NCBI GenBank assembly: GCA_003427395.1
Contig: BFEA01000044.1
Span: 2,117,641-2,153,846, forward strand
DNA: 36,206 nt
From: Chara braunii
Lineage: Eukaryota > Streptophyta > Charophyceae > Charales > Characeae
Reading direction: 5' to 3'
Shown here: one piece after another, positions 1 to 9,534 of the stretch
Numbering within the stretch: position 1 is the first letter of the stretch
Layout: each line of letters begins with the position of its first letter
Notes under the pieces: model-generated
Database searches by the model: none
What the model saw: the letters and a program-made list of their open reading frames with translations, nothing else
Told to the model about the DNA's origin: nothing
Made by a program: the position numbers and the translations under genes

Positions 1-89
1 CGATGTGCAGCATACCAGGACCTCGGTATGCAGATCACGACCAGCACAAACACGCCTCCAACGAGCCGGGCGAGTGAAAGGTAAGCTTC

Positions 90-560
90 CCTTTTCCCCG
101 TCTCTCTCCTCCTTCCTCTTCTTCTTCTTCTTCTCCTTCTTGTCCTTCTTCTTCTTCTACTCGCGCGGCTATCCGTTTCTTCTGGTCGTGTGCGCTAGCA
201 CCTTTGCGCGACCCCCCCTTTCTTCCTCGTCTCCTCCGCCGTTCTCCTCTTCGCTCCCCACTTGCGCTGCCGCCCCGCTCGCCCTCCTTCTATCGCGCGG
301 TCATCTTCTTTCCAAACTTCCCCACAAGCTAACTAGCCCGCTTCCTGCTTGTCACCTCCTCTCTCCTTTTTCCCCTTCTCTCCATCTCCTTCTTCTCCTC
401 CTCCTTCCCTCCTACTTCTTCTTCTTCTTCTTCTTCAGTCTTCTACTACCACTACACCTCCCGTTACTCTTCCGCGCGTCGCCCTTCGTCCGCGCGACCC
501 TTCTTGGTTCCATTCAGAGTCCCCCTCCGCCTAGACTTCGAGGTAGCGAGCTGCAGGTAC
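90..560. repeat. Pyrimidine-rich low-complexity tract
   Basis: The plus strand is almost pure C/T, with CTT and CTC runs (for example 116-165 and 412-436). Long open frames here translate only into Ser/Leu/Phe/Pro-rich strings and are not genes. Splice-donor-like GGTAAG strings flank it at about 80 and at 594 (a full CAG/GTAAGTA), so a transcribed leader with introns is conceivable, but nothing else supports a gene. Such mirror-like polypyrimidine DNA can form triplexes. Confidence 0.85.
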
Positions 561-622
561 CTCGAAGACGAAGTTGGAGCAACGGCGCTACAGGTAAGTA
601 CCTCTAGCCTCCGCCCAGCCTC

Positions 623-641
623 TCTCTCTCTCTCTCACACA

Positions 642-717
<76 letters not shown>
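623..717. repeat. (CT)n microsatellite
   Basis: An almost uninterrupted CT dinucleotide array, broken near 640 by ACACAT and near 658 by TTT. It lies directly after the donor-like CAG/GTAAGTA at 591-600. Open frames crossing it encode only Ser-Leu or Arg-Glu alternation. Confidence 0.97.
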
Positions 718-720
<3 letters not shown>

Positions 721-863
721 GTCCGCAGATACTGAGAAGTCAGACAAGGAGAGGGTACAGAAGAGATGGTGGACTTTAGAAGAGGAAGAAGAAGAACTCT
801 CACACACACACACACATATGTAGTGATCAATGCACCTTTCCCACTTCTAGCGGTAGGTTCATT

Positions 864-975
864 CACTTATTTATTTATTTTGTTTATTTATTTTGCTTAT
901 TTATTTTGTTTATTTATTTTGTTTATTTATTTTGTTTATTTATTTTGTTTATTTATTTTGTTTATTTATTTTGCT
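864..975. repeat. 13-bp minisatellite
   Basis: About eight tandem copies of a 13-base unit of the form TTTATTTATTTTG, with a single C variant in the unit starting near 895. Because 13 is not a multiple of three, every frame reads through as a repeating 13-residue Phe/Leu/Ile/Tyr string. That explains the apparent open frames from 766 to 1777. They are not credible membrane proteins. Confidence 0.95.
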
Positions 976-1089
976 CGCTTTCATCGTTGATAGTGTCGGG
1001 GAGCAAGTTGTGATATCGAAGACTTACCTTTTCCTTATTTCTCCCCTCGTTGTTGTTGTTGACGTCGTCGCCACCGTCGTTGTCGTCCG

Positions 1090-1650
1090 CGCAATCCTTA
1101 TTCTTCTCTTCTTCCCTTCTTCTTTCCTCCTCCTTCCTTCTTCTCCTTCTCCTCCTTCTTCTTTTCTTCTTCTTCTTTTTCTTCTTCTTCTTCTTCTTCT
1201 TCTTCTTCTTCTTCTTCTTCTTCTTCTTCTTCGCGCTTTCTTCCTCCTTCGCGCAGTCTTTCCCACAGCATCCCCAGCGTCAACCCGCCAAGATCACCGC
1301 GCTCCAGATACTTCACCGACCTATTTAATCGGTAGGAGCGACGGCGGTGTGTACAAAGGGCAGGGACGTAATCAGCGCAAGCTGATGACGCGCTTACTAG
1401 GCTTTCCTCATTCAAGACCGATAATTACAACAGTCTATCCCATCACGATGAACCCCCTTCCCTTCTCTCTCTTCTCCTACTCCTTTCTCCTCCTTCTTCT
1501 CTTTTTTCTTCTTTTCTCCTCTCTCTCTTACTACCTATTCCTCGCTTCTAGCTGCGCTTTCTTCCCGCGCGCCTTCCCTGCGCTGTCCCTCCCCCGTCGT
1601 GCAACGCTCCTCCTTTCTGTGTCGTTCGTCCGCGCACCGCCAAGCACTCG
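1090..1650. repeat. Second pyrimidine-rich tract with (TTC)n
   Basis: A C/T-rich tract with a long (TTC)n core at about 1155-1233 and CTC/CTT runs around 1455-1530. It is separated from the first tract by the 13-bp minisatellite and a short mixed segment. No coding signal is visible. From about 1775 to 1865 the sequence turns into A-rich AATAA/AAATA repeats. Confidence 0.85.
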
Positions 1651-1956
1651 TCGTGTTTGCTCGATGAAACTCAGCCCAAGCGCGTGGGCCAGAATCACGC
1701 CCTGTAGCCTCGACCTCGATAAGAATGAATCCGCCCGTGATTTGGTTGCGGATTCATTGTCTCGACGAGTCTCGTGAGATACGTGATAATAACAATAATA
1801 AAATAAAATAAATGAAGAATCTAACTAAAACTAATAACTAAAATAAAATAAAACAGAATCTAACTACTTACTACCTTAGCCTGCCAAGTGGCGGGCCCCN
1901 GTTATAACGGAGGCTCAAGTTCCAACTAACATACTAACANCTACTAACTCCTAATT

Positions 1957-1989
1957 CGTAGGTCNCGGGTTCNAGTCCCGGCCTACCAA
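1957..1989 (+). repeat. tRNA T-arm-like hairpin (SINE fragment)
   Basis: A perfect 5-bp stem GTAGG/CCTAC encloses a tRNA T-arm: stem NCGGG/CCCGG with the seven-base loop TTCNAGT. The box GGTTCNAGTCC fits the Pol III B box. An A-box-like string starts near 1876, but the spacing is about 90 bases and no matching acceptor strand is visible, so this is a tRNA-derived fragment and not a tRNA gene. It lies in a 290-base stretch (1900-2187) with 18 isolated Ns. Confidence 0.55.
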
Positions 1990-2026
1990 AGGNGGGGTAC
2001 AAAAAGGTAAGTGTGAGCTNCTTATC

Positions 2027-2030
2027 AAAA
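2027..2030 (-). terminator. Pol III T4 terminator of copy 1
   Basis: AAAA on the plus strand reads TTTT directly after the 3' end of the closing stem of the minus-strand tRNA-like unit. Copy 2 has five Ts in the same place. Confidence 0.5.
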
Positions 2031-2116
2031 GGAGCNAGCTCNAGTTCAGGCCGGTNGGACTCGATCCCCATNTCCCCTGCCTAACAGTCCAACCCNAAAC
2101 CTGTTGAGCTAGCTCC
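2031..2116 (-). ncRNA. tRNA-like Pol III unit, copy 1
   Basis: On the minus strand an 86-base unit begins GGAGCTAGCTC and ends GAGCTNGCTCC. The two ends pair over 11 bp. Inside are an A box TAGCTCAACAGG, matching the consensus TRGCNNAGYNGG at every fixed position, and a B box GGATCGAGTCC. Immediately downstream is TTTT (complement of 2027-2030), the minimal Pol III terminator. A second copy lies at 9136-9215. It is not a standard tRNA: the closing stem is too long and includes the A box, and no clear anticodon arm is seen. It is probably a tRNA-derived SINE head or a small Pol III RNA. Several Ns limit precision. Confidence 0.6.
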
Positions 2117-2384
2117 TACTTCNTGTTGAANAGGAGTAGCTTNTGTATATNTGTAGGGGTAGGGCTCNGTCCGCCTAGTGANATGGNCTAGTTTCTAAGT
2201 TTGCGGGTGTGCATGCTTGTTGGACTGCACGCCTGCCTGAGTGCTTGTCGGTTTGAGTGTGGGTGTGATCCGCAAGTCTGTGTGTGTGTCCCGCTGGTCT
2301 GTGCGCGTGTCCCGTAGGGACACCTGATTGTTTGAGCGGCCCGACATGACGGTTCTTACCTATGGCCGCGGCTTTGAGGGCTGC

Positions 2385-2512
2385 AGTGAAAACACTCAGG
2401 TAGCGGGTCGGCAGGTACTTAGCCGTGGCTGTGATATTGAGGATCGCAGTCGAGGAAACACTCAAGTGGCAGAAAAAGAGGCTCGCGGCGGCGGAAAACA
2501 CTCAAGTAGCAG
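2385..2512 (+). repeat. Short diverged tandem repeat
   Basis: The motif AAACACTCARGTRGC occurs three times, starting near 2389, 2456 and 2497, each followed by purine/GC-rich sequence containing GGCAG or GCAGG. The short open frames across it show no domain. Confidence 0.6.
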
Positions 2513-2521
2513 GCAGGTCGG

Positions 2522-2711
2522 TACCTCACTACGTAGAGGTAGATGCGTTTGGTACTCGACTCGGAGGCCGAGTAGAAGAAGGCAAAGTTGACATTTTTAG
2601 AGGCCTTGTACCGGTACGTAGACCGGTACCCGTCCATGCCTCAGCGTGTGTTGTAAATCTACCCGATGTACCATTAACTCAATCAACCCCTCGACCTTTC
2701 TGGTCGGAGGG
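2522..2711. other. Cluster of perfect hairpins
   Basis: Four inverted repeats follow one another: TACCTC/GAGGTA (2522-2541), ACTCGG/CCGAGT with a three-base loop (2559-2573), GTACCGGT/ACCGGTAC with a six-base loop (2608-2629), and a 10-pair stem with one mismatch and a five-base loop at 2687-2711. Each could arise by chance, but their density over 190 bases is high. I see no second copy to test for covariation. Confidence 0.45.
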
Positions 2712-2916
2712 TACTACCACTGACCCTAACCATTACAGTGCTCGTCATGACAATGCGCGCGTATACTTTTCAAAATTTTCTCACTGATTTGCTCCCGGCC
2801 TCACTAGCCGAGGGATTTGTTTCAAGCGTCACGCTCAAGCGTGCACACCTTTTCCATTCCAGACTAACTCCATCAGGGTAGTCGATGCCGTCACCGTGTC
2901 GAATGCAAAAGCGTGG

Positions 2917-2942
2917 CCAAATACCCTTGTAAGGGTATTTGG
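2917..2942 (+). repeat. TGTA-loop hairpin repeat, copy 1
   Basis: An 11-bp perfect stem, CCAAATACCCT paired with AGGGTATTTGG, closed by a TGTA loop. As DNA it is a near-perfect 26-bp palindrome. Two relatives follow at 3517 and 4652, with related flanks (GACA within about six bases 3' of the stem). The loop matches the TGTN loops of the hairpins at 16.8-19.1 kb. Confidence 0.85.
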
Positions 2943-3223
2943 TCTGACATCGCCCAGACATAGTTCACCATCTTACCTATCCCAGCAGGCATGCTCACAC
3001 ACAACCCCCTCACGACAGGTCGTGGTTGGTGGACGCTGGACCCGCAGCCACCCCGGTTACTCAGCTTTCTCCCGCACTGTGGACCAACCCAAAAGGTGAT
3101 CTCCCAAGGTCCTCGACCGCTGCGACGACCACCCATGTTCGACGTCATTGCAAGTGAATCAGGCCCCTCGGTCCTGACGCCGGTTTCGAAGCCGACCTTT
3201 GAGTCAAAGGCACAAAATAAAAT

Positions 3224-3264
3224 TGGTAATAATAATAATAGTAAATTTATGAATGCATAAAAAG

Positions 3265-3298
<34 letters not shown>

Positions 3299-3315
3299 AT
3301 AATAATAATAATAAA
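3224..3315. repeat. (AAT)n microsatellite
   Basis: AATAAT runs at 3224-3240 and 3266-3315, interrupted by a short mixed stretch and by AAATAAAT near 3290. Confidence 0.95.
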
Positions 3316-3516
3316 AGCGGGGGAACGCAAAAACTGAGGGGACGAGGGGCTACATGTCCCACTGGCCTGCGACGCCGCGCATACCCACGCCACGCATGGT
3401 TGCGCCCTGTCGTCAATACCCCGCGCGCCCCGCTTACCCAGGTGAGGACCTAAGCTTCCTCTCGCGCGCGCCGTCAGGCGGGTAAGGCTGCACTGGTGTG
3501 ATTTGCAGAAAATACG

Positions 3517-3542
3517 CCAAATACCCTTGTAAGGGTACTTGG
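3517..3542 (+). repeat. TGTA-loop hairpin repeat, copy 2
   Basis: Same hairpin as copy 1, with a single change near the base of the 3' arm (TACTTGG for TATTTGG) that leaves one A.C mismatch. It is followed by TACGACAACG, comparable with the 3' flanks of copies 1 and 3. It lies 600 bases after copy 1. Confidence 0.8.
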
Positions 3543-3779
3543 TACGACAACGTATCGTCAAGGAGGGCGGTGACACAGTCGCCTTCCATCCCTATTGAGT
3601 GGGGATACACGACTTCTCTCCGTCCGCTTCGTGGTTCAACAATTTTCACTCAATTTTTTACTTTCTTTCGAAGTTCTTTTCATTCGCCCTCGCGGTACTT
3701 CCTCGTCGTCGGTCCCGGAGTCAGTTTCCGGCCAGGTTAACAGACGAGCAAATGGAAAAAATAAACATAAAAATAAATC

Positions 3780-5700
3780 AACAAAATAAAAGTAGTAGAA
3801 TTGAAGAGGACGAGGACCTGTCGACGCCCTCTTGGTCTTACCAGTCGAACCCAGGTTTGGGCCCGTCCGGCAAACCAAGGGGGACAGTCCCTTAAAACCC
3901 TCGACCCCTCAGTTCCGCTGATCTCGCTCCTTTACTCCACCGCCGTGTGCCGACCTCGAACCCCAAACCTGTCGCTTGAAAGTCCAGTACCGTAACCATT
4001 AGAACTAGGCCGAGGGCTGAGCTAAGTAGGCATGAACTTGCATATGATTAGTCGCGGGCCCGTGATTAGTCCTACCCATACAAAGCAGGCCTCCGCCTCG
4101 GCCTACCAGCCAACTTCCTGGTCGTCAGAAAACACCGAGATGCCACCCGCGCCTAGGATCGTAGCTATCTGGTATCCTGGTCATCAGGCGCACGACATAC
4201 TTTGTCGAACTTCCCGACCTTCTCCCTTGCTAGCTTTGCCAATGCGACGCCTTTTAACATGTCGTCAAGCACAATTTTCCTGCGCATGTGTAAAGTAAGA
4301 TCTTTATCTCCCTCGCGATAAGCCCTGCCAGAGGTTGGGCTAGTTCGTGGAGTAAAGCTTGCCTCTATAAAGAAAAGAAAAATATAACCAAATTGAAAAC
4401 TACAGAAAATGATAACCGGAACCTATGGCTTTGATGTCTTCCGAGGCCCTGATGTTGTCGAGGACTAACGGTCACTTCACAGTGCAACGCAATAACTCGT
4501 GCCCCATACTCTCTTATTTAGTCGTACTTGACTCGGAGTCTCGCCAAGAGCGAGGTTGTGGAGGTGAGCATCCTGACGGGACTTGCCCCATCAGCGTGCT
4601 ACATTGATCAAGGAAACACCGTGTGCGACTCGGACTTTCAAAAAAATGACGGCAAATACCCTTGTAAGGATGTTTGCTATGACAGCGTCCCAATCGTCAG
4701 CAAAGAGCCGCCCTAACAAAGCAACGTACTCCGGGACGGCTCCGAGCTCTCTGTCTAGGAATTCCCAAACATATGATGGTAGGGGGTACCTCCACTCTGA
4801 CGAAGTATCCCTCAACCAATGCCTATATGACATTGGGGCTATAGACCGCACCAGCTCTATGAGTTGGAGTCTCTCGTCACCCCAACGTAGACCTCCTGTC
4901 ACGAGAGAGTAGTAGATGTAGTCCGTGTCAAGGTCGCTACAAGCGCAAATACTACTCCCACAAACAGCTCGTCAGCTACAAATGTAGGCACATTGACCCT
5001 CAATCGCCTGTTTGAATGAGGGAAGAACCCCAGCCCAACAATACGGAGTTCTCCCGATATCTCTCTAACAGGGAACTTGTTAGGCCATCGTCGCACATCT
5101 CGCTCCTCTTCCTGTTGGAACGAGTCTATCTACTCTTGGAGATTTTGCTCAGCCCAATCTATAAGTCTTCACGATGTCCAAGTAACAAGAGACAATGCGA
5201 TCCTCTTTGTCGCCTCAAAGCTCAGATAGATATAAGTCTTTACCTCTTCCTAGCCAGCTCCTTGTATAAGTCTACCCCTATTGTCTCTCATTCCATTTAG
5301 CTCTCGAACATCCATAACCAGATTCCCGACCACAAAAATATCGATCTCCATCCAAAACAATTGTCACTTTCGCGAATTGGACGAGAGGGCAGGGTGAACT
5401 CCACCAACTTTAGGGGCTCGTATGACAATTTCACCGTAACGAGGAACTCCTCAACAGCTGCTAGAGACCACGTCCGCCCAAGTAAGCCTCTTCTACGGCT
5501 CGTAGATCGAAAGAGGCTTCGAAGGAGCAGAAAAAACAAGAAAAAATGACAAAGATTTAGAAGACTTTTGGGGATCGGGTTTGGAACAAGTCCCAAAGTA
5601 AAGACTGTCTGTAGTAACCTTGAAGCGAATCCTAAAACTAACCTAAGCGCGGGCGATGCCGAAATCCGGACTTAAACAGAGTCTACTCCTTCTCCAGTCG
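3780..5700. other. No recognisable gene; hairpin repeat copy 3 only
   Basis: Apart from the hairpin repeat at 4652 I recognise nothing definite. Small inverted repeats are present, such as GGTTTG/CAAACC at 3853-3875. Minus-strand frames at 4591-4902 and 5297-5596 have a mixed, protein-like residue composition and could be worn retroelement gag sequence. No zinc knuckle, protease, reverse transcriptase or integrase motif is visible, and stops interrupt every frame. Confidence 0.4.
4652..4677 (+). repeat. TGTA-loop hairpin repeat, copy 3
   Basis: GCAAATACCCT and AGGATGTTTGC flank the TGTA loop. The terminal C-G pair of copies 1 and 2 is G-C here, so both sides changed. One pair became T.G and one is a C.A mismatch. 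Flank: TATGACAGCG. The minus-strand frame through it (4591-4902) looks mildly protein-like, but the repeat appears in unrelated contexts, so I do not call a gene. Confidence 0.75.
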
Positions 5701-6750
5701 AGTGTGGTACCTCACACATGAAGAAATACGACACAGTCAACTGGGATTTCCAAGAGAATAATGACTCAATGGGAATTGCAAAATCAATCTGGGAATTTGA
5801 ATATTGTCAACATTTCTCAAACTCTAATCAAAGCTCAAAGTTGTTCCTGACCCAGGCTCGTTCCGAACACGAAAATTTATCATGTCATCGACAACAGCGC
5901 CATTTGTGTCGCACTTTTTCGGTCAGGCCACTTCTGGCGATTGAAAAACCAACAGGCTGTCATGCAAGATTTTGATGACTTTTGTATTAAATAAATAAAT
6001 TTAAATGAAGCAAATCCCTTCCTGTTGTGTGCGTCCGGCTTCAAGGGAAGCCCTTCAATTGCGATTTTCGCCGGTCCCCGATCTTAGGAATCTTGTATTT
6101 TGATTCAGAATAGCAATGATCATGCTAATAATAATCATGAATTTTTTGTGTGTTATGCATACATCAATTTTGCCGTTTGGTTAATTTTGAGAACTGTGAC
6201 GAGAATCATCTGAGAATAGAATCATTAAGCAAAGTCAGAGCAGTCGAAGCAGGACAGGCAGACTCGAGCAATGACAAGGGTAAGTGAGGGAAACATGAGA
6301 ACTCATAATAATCTCAGAAAGTATAGATGAAAGAAGAATGACCAGCACTCGTCAAGAGTCCTCACTCATCCCTCTGGGTCGTACACTCAATCTCTCATTT
6401 TGTTGTGTGTTTCCTATGCCTTGAGCCATAATCCCGTACTCCCTGAGATTGTGGCATATGGATATAGAGTCACCTAAAGCCTACAAGCTCCAAGCACTTT
6501 CATCCAAGGGTCATGACGTGAAAGTCAACCACAGCACAAAATTTCTCCCATAATGTAGAGAGATACAGTTGTGAGAAGATCCCTCGTCTCAGATGTTAAA
6601 ACTCGGACTGCTCAATAACTGCCTCATAGTTAATCTCAATGGGTGAAATATACCTCTTAGCCAGGTCAACCAAGTCACCTCAGCAGTAACCGTTTGTTAG
6701 GAGGAAGAAACCGGAGGTCTAGGATAATCGGTATAGAGTTTGGGTCCGAA
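5700..6750. other. AT-richer DNA, nothing recognised
   Basis: No coding frame above 85 codons, no RNA gene and no clear repeat. Short A/T-rich stretches occur at 5985-6010 and 6120-6150. The composition differs from the GC-mixed repeats on either side. Confidence 0.5.
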
Positions 6751-6758
6751 GCTACGAA

Positions 6759-7073
6759 TCAGCTTGGTACCATTCTCGTCAGACTCTCTTTCTCCTCAAG
6801 GTACCTAGCTGCCGAGATCCAGACTGAGTCGAAGTGCTCATGGGTTTCTTTACCCTTCTTCAGGTAGACCCTCGGGTCATGGATGGTACATCCTGCAAAC
6901 TCGGTATGAACCACAAAGGCTGACAAGTTTCCCTGCCTGAAACTGACTGCACTGACGTAACGGTTCTGGAAGACACCCTTGAGTGCAATCCTATTGAGAC
7001 TAGTCAACACTGACTCGTTAACTGGAGAGGACTGAATTAAAATCATGTGCAAGATGGATGTTGAAACTCATCT
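6759..7073 (-). pseudogene. Protein-like fragment, unknown
   Basis: An open minus-strand frame of about 105 codons between stops, with a Met at 7052. Its composition is mixed and protein-like (about residues 17-75: LNRIALKGVF, then FVVHTEFAGC, then a Lys-rich YLKKGKETHE). Past the stop at 6759 another minus frame continues with similar character (KLIRSFGPKLYTDYPRPP), which would fit a frameshifted or spliced remnant. I recognise no family. It could be a host exon, a degraded retroelement or a chance frame. It lies in the only AT-richer, low-repeat part of the window. Confidence 0.22.
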
Positions 7074-7764
7074 CTGCATTTTTTTTATGAACATCGTCTG
7101 ACTGATACGGGCCTATGAATCGAATGACAATGACTGAAGGCAAATTGATTTTGACTGAGAGCTTCAAGTAACTCGGATAACTGAATGTTGCTAAAATAAT
7201 AGGTCATTAAATGTTGATCTCTTAGTAGCGAAAACGCTAAGGAGACTGCAGATTGCAGGGCGACTTCGAGAATTGAAAATTATGGAGCGGAAACATGTGC
7301 TTTTTGCACTCACCTAAGCCTTGCCCTGGCTTGATCAACAGTTTCTAGAAAGGAGCTCGTGTTGTGCAGTTTGTCATTATGATCATGGAATTGGATAACA
7401 TATATGATATATTTTTCCTCCATGATTCTACTAACTGCAATCTTCCTCTTAACATGTTTGTTGTGCTCCATGTCTCGAACTGCGTTTGTTTCTCAACCCT
7501 CAAGCTTGTCTCGATTGATGATGTCTTTGACTACTAACACTTCTGCATCCGATGTGTTCCTTTATCTCTTTTTCCGAAGTCCGAATTTCAGATAGGTGCA
7601 AGGATGAGAGGAGGGATGGTTTGTTGTTTAACGGCTCCGTACCGAGATAATCAGGAGTTTTTCATATTCGGTCTACCAAATGCCTCTCCCATCTCTCTTT
7701 TTGAAGGTTCGTGTTGTGTGCACCCACCGGCTAGCAACCAGTGTTACTGCAGTAGCTCTGCTTC

Positions 7765-7973
7765 CACCACTTTCAACTTTATTATGGTGGGAGATACTCA
7801 ATATAACCGGAAGTGTGGTGGCCTCATACTTCACGGTGGAAAGTAGTATCTCCTGTCCTGTTGTCACGGGTGGTGAAGGATAGTAAACACTGAGCTAGTG
7901 CGCTTCCCAAGTAACACAATGCCCTGTTGAAAACTGTTGTCGATTCTCTCGGCTTGCGTTGCAGGGCGTTACT
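7765..7973 (+). other. Nested inverted repeats
   Basis: CCACCA/TGGTGG (about 7765-7791) is followed by GGAGATACT (7790-7798) pairing perfectly with AGTATCTCC (7845-7853), around an inner GAAGT/ACTTC. Next come GTAAC...GCCCTG pairing with CAGGGC...GTTAC, spanning about 7912-7973. No second copy was seen, so selection on pairing cannot be judged. Confidence 0.35.
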
Positions 7974-8299
7974 GGTCCCTGTGTTTATTCGCGCGCAGTA
8001 TGGGGTGTTATCAGGTTCTACCCCAGTTTGTACGCAATGCAGAATTTCGCAGAGAACATTGATTAGTCGATGCTCGACGTGAAAAGGAAAGAGTGATAGC
8101 CATCAGTGGTTACCCTAAGCCATTTAAAAGGATCCACACCGATTTTCAGACTAGATTCTCAAGAGACTTCTCATGCCCTGCCAACGGTTGTCTAACACCG
8201 AATTCCAATAATAATGTTGTCGATGACCCAAGGCATCCACCCGTTGGTATGGGTGTCAAGTCAGGCTATGAGTGGCTATTGAATGCACAATTGTGAGGT

Positions 8300-8990
8300 C
8301 TTCCGAGTTTGGTTTCATCAAAGAGCTCAATAACTCTACAGTCTAGAGTCAATCAGTTCAGTTGTCAACATGTATGAGCCTTGTTTAATTTGCTACAACA
8401 CGTGGGTCTCTCTAACCCATTCTGGTATTCCTCTGCTGGCACAAACTCACAACAGCAAGTTGGTCCTTATTTTGCCTAACCCGAACTTGGCGAGTAGTAT
8501 ACAACTTTTCTGCAACTTGTTACGATGTCGGAGCTGATACCCTTACAGGGATATCCGCTCATGTTTTTATGGTCGGCACAACGTCGCCACCAACAGACAG
8601 GCTGAAGACGGCTAAAAACGAGAAATGAGGCAAATCCCTCAACTGTTATGATCAAGGAAAGTTTGTCAGCGCAAGCGCCGAAACACCGTGCTCACAGACT
8701 AGAGTCGATCGTCAAATTTTTTCGAATGTTCGCCTGCCTTATCGTGGCATACGCCGAGGAGATAAGGATTAGGGGGTTAAAATTTTGAATGACCTTGCAC
8801 GCCACTTTGATCAGCGCAAAGACTGGAGAAGGATTAATAAATTAAACCGTCGACCATAGAGGTTGGAAGGTTAGTCTAACAAAAAGGGAGTCGCGCGGGA
8901 TGCGACGACGGCACACCGAGTTAGTAGGTTCCGGCTAAAGCAACAAGGTACGTTAGTTATGAACAGGCCTTATAGCCAGGGCAGCCGAAA
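8300..8990. other. No recognisable gene
   Basis: Nothing coding. A weaker relative of the TGTA-loop hairpin lies at about 8534-8553. Read on the minus strand it is GATA-CCC/GGG-TATC around TGTAA with one bulged base. CTTATAGCCAGG at 8969-8980 recurs at 9100-9111. Confidence 0.4.
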
Positions 8991-8997
8991 GGGACAT

Positions 8998-9019
8998 GCC
9001 GCCTATCATGGTAGGCGGC
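8998..9019. other. 8-bp perfect hairpin
   Basis: GCCGCCTA pairs with TAGGCGGC across the six-base loop TCATGG. It lies between the two CTTATAGCCAGG direct repeats (8969-8980 and 9100-9111), just upstream of the tRNA-like unit. Confidence 0.5.
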
Positions 9020-9135
9020 GAAGCCAGTAGAAGACCTAAAACTAATCTTGGATGGCAGGCTGTGGACCTGTTACCCCAACAGAACCGGCCTGTACTCTAC
9101 TTATAGCCAGGCTGCTCCTATTCTAAACGAACTAG

Positions 9136-9215
9136 GAGCTAGCCCAGTAGGTACAAGTGCGGGTCAAAATGCTGAAAGGTGCAAGGATCAAGCCCATCCT
9201 GCCTCGGGCTAGCTC
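9136..9215 (+). ncRNA. tRNA-like Pol III unit, copy 2
   Basis: An 80-base unit beginning GAGCTAGCCC and ending GGGCTAGCTC, which pair perfectly over 10 bp. In the copy at 2031-2116 the inner end of this stem is CTC/GAG. Here it is CCC/GGG, so a pair changed on both sides. The A box TAGCCCAGTAGG fits TRGCNNAGYNGG perfectly. A degenerate B box GGATCAAGCCC lies near 9184-9194 and can fold as a T-arm (AGGAT/ATCCT with a seven-base loop). T5 follows directly. It is likely a tRNA-derived small RNA or SINE head transcribed by Pol III. It is not a canonical tRNA. Confidence 0.62.
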
Positions 9216-9220
9216 TTTTT
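9216..9220 (+). terminator. Pol III T5 terminator of copy 2
   Basis: TTTTT immediately after the closing stem of the tRNA-like unit, where a Pol III terminator is expected. Confidence 0.55.
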
Positions 9221-9251
9221 GCAGCCCGCCCGACCACCACTTCGAACTGCC

Positions 9252-9325
9252 TTGGGGAGACAGGACTCGAACCCGTGACCTCAGAATTGATAAATATTAC
9301 GGTTAAGCCCGTTGTGACAGTCGGC
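9252..9325 (-). repeat. tRNA-derived SINE head
   Basis: On the minus strand an A-box-like TGTCACAACGGG (complement of 9308-9319) is followed about 35 bases later by a perfect B box GGTTCGAGTCC (complement of 9263-9273). The B box sits in a T-arm with stem ACGGG/CCTGT and a seven-base loop TTCGAGT. The next bases, CTCCCCA, resemble an acceptor 3' strand, but no matching 5' strand exists, so this is a SINE head or decayed tRNA and not a working tRNA. It faces the plus-strand unit ending at 9215. Confidence 0.65.
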
Positions 9326-9534
9326 AGAACGGGGTAGTTAGCAGTTAGAGTCTCTCTTCTGTTTTAGATTTTATTTTTATTTTCACCTTCATTTGTCAGA
9401 ATATGTTTCTTCTTTTCTTTTTTTATTTTATTTACTTAGGATTTGGGCACTGTGGTTTATCTCCGATGCATTACCGTTGCGGATCTGCCTCCTAATCCCG
9501 GGCAGGTTCAACGAAAGTAATATGAACCACACGA

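Noticed and set aside
591-600. Perfect splice donor as evidence of a gene
   Set aside because: GGTAAG-type strings occur many times here, including inside repeats; there is no coding exon beside it.
5-607. 200-codon open frame
   Set aside because: Translation of a pyrimidine-rich low-complexity tract; Ser/Leu/Phe/Pro strings with no domain.
893-1777. 294-codon open frame, the longest in the window
   Set aside because: It is opened by the 13-bp minisatellite and (TTC)n; other frames of the same DNA are equally open.
8181-8247. CCAACGG/CCGTTGG and similar isolated hairpins with long loops
   Set aside because: In 36 kb, 7-8 bp inverted repeats with loops up to about 50 bases are expected many times by chance; no second copy to test pairing.
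9252-9325. Functional tRNA gene
   Set aside because: T-arm and boxes are good, but there is no acceptor-stem partner and no clear anticodon arm.
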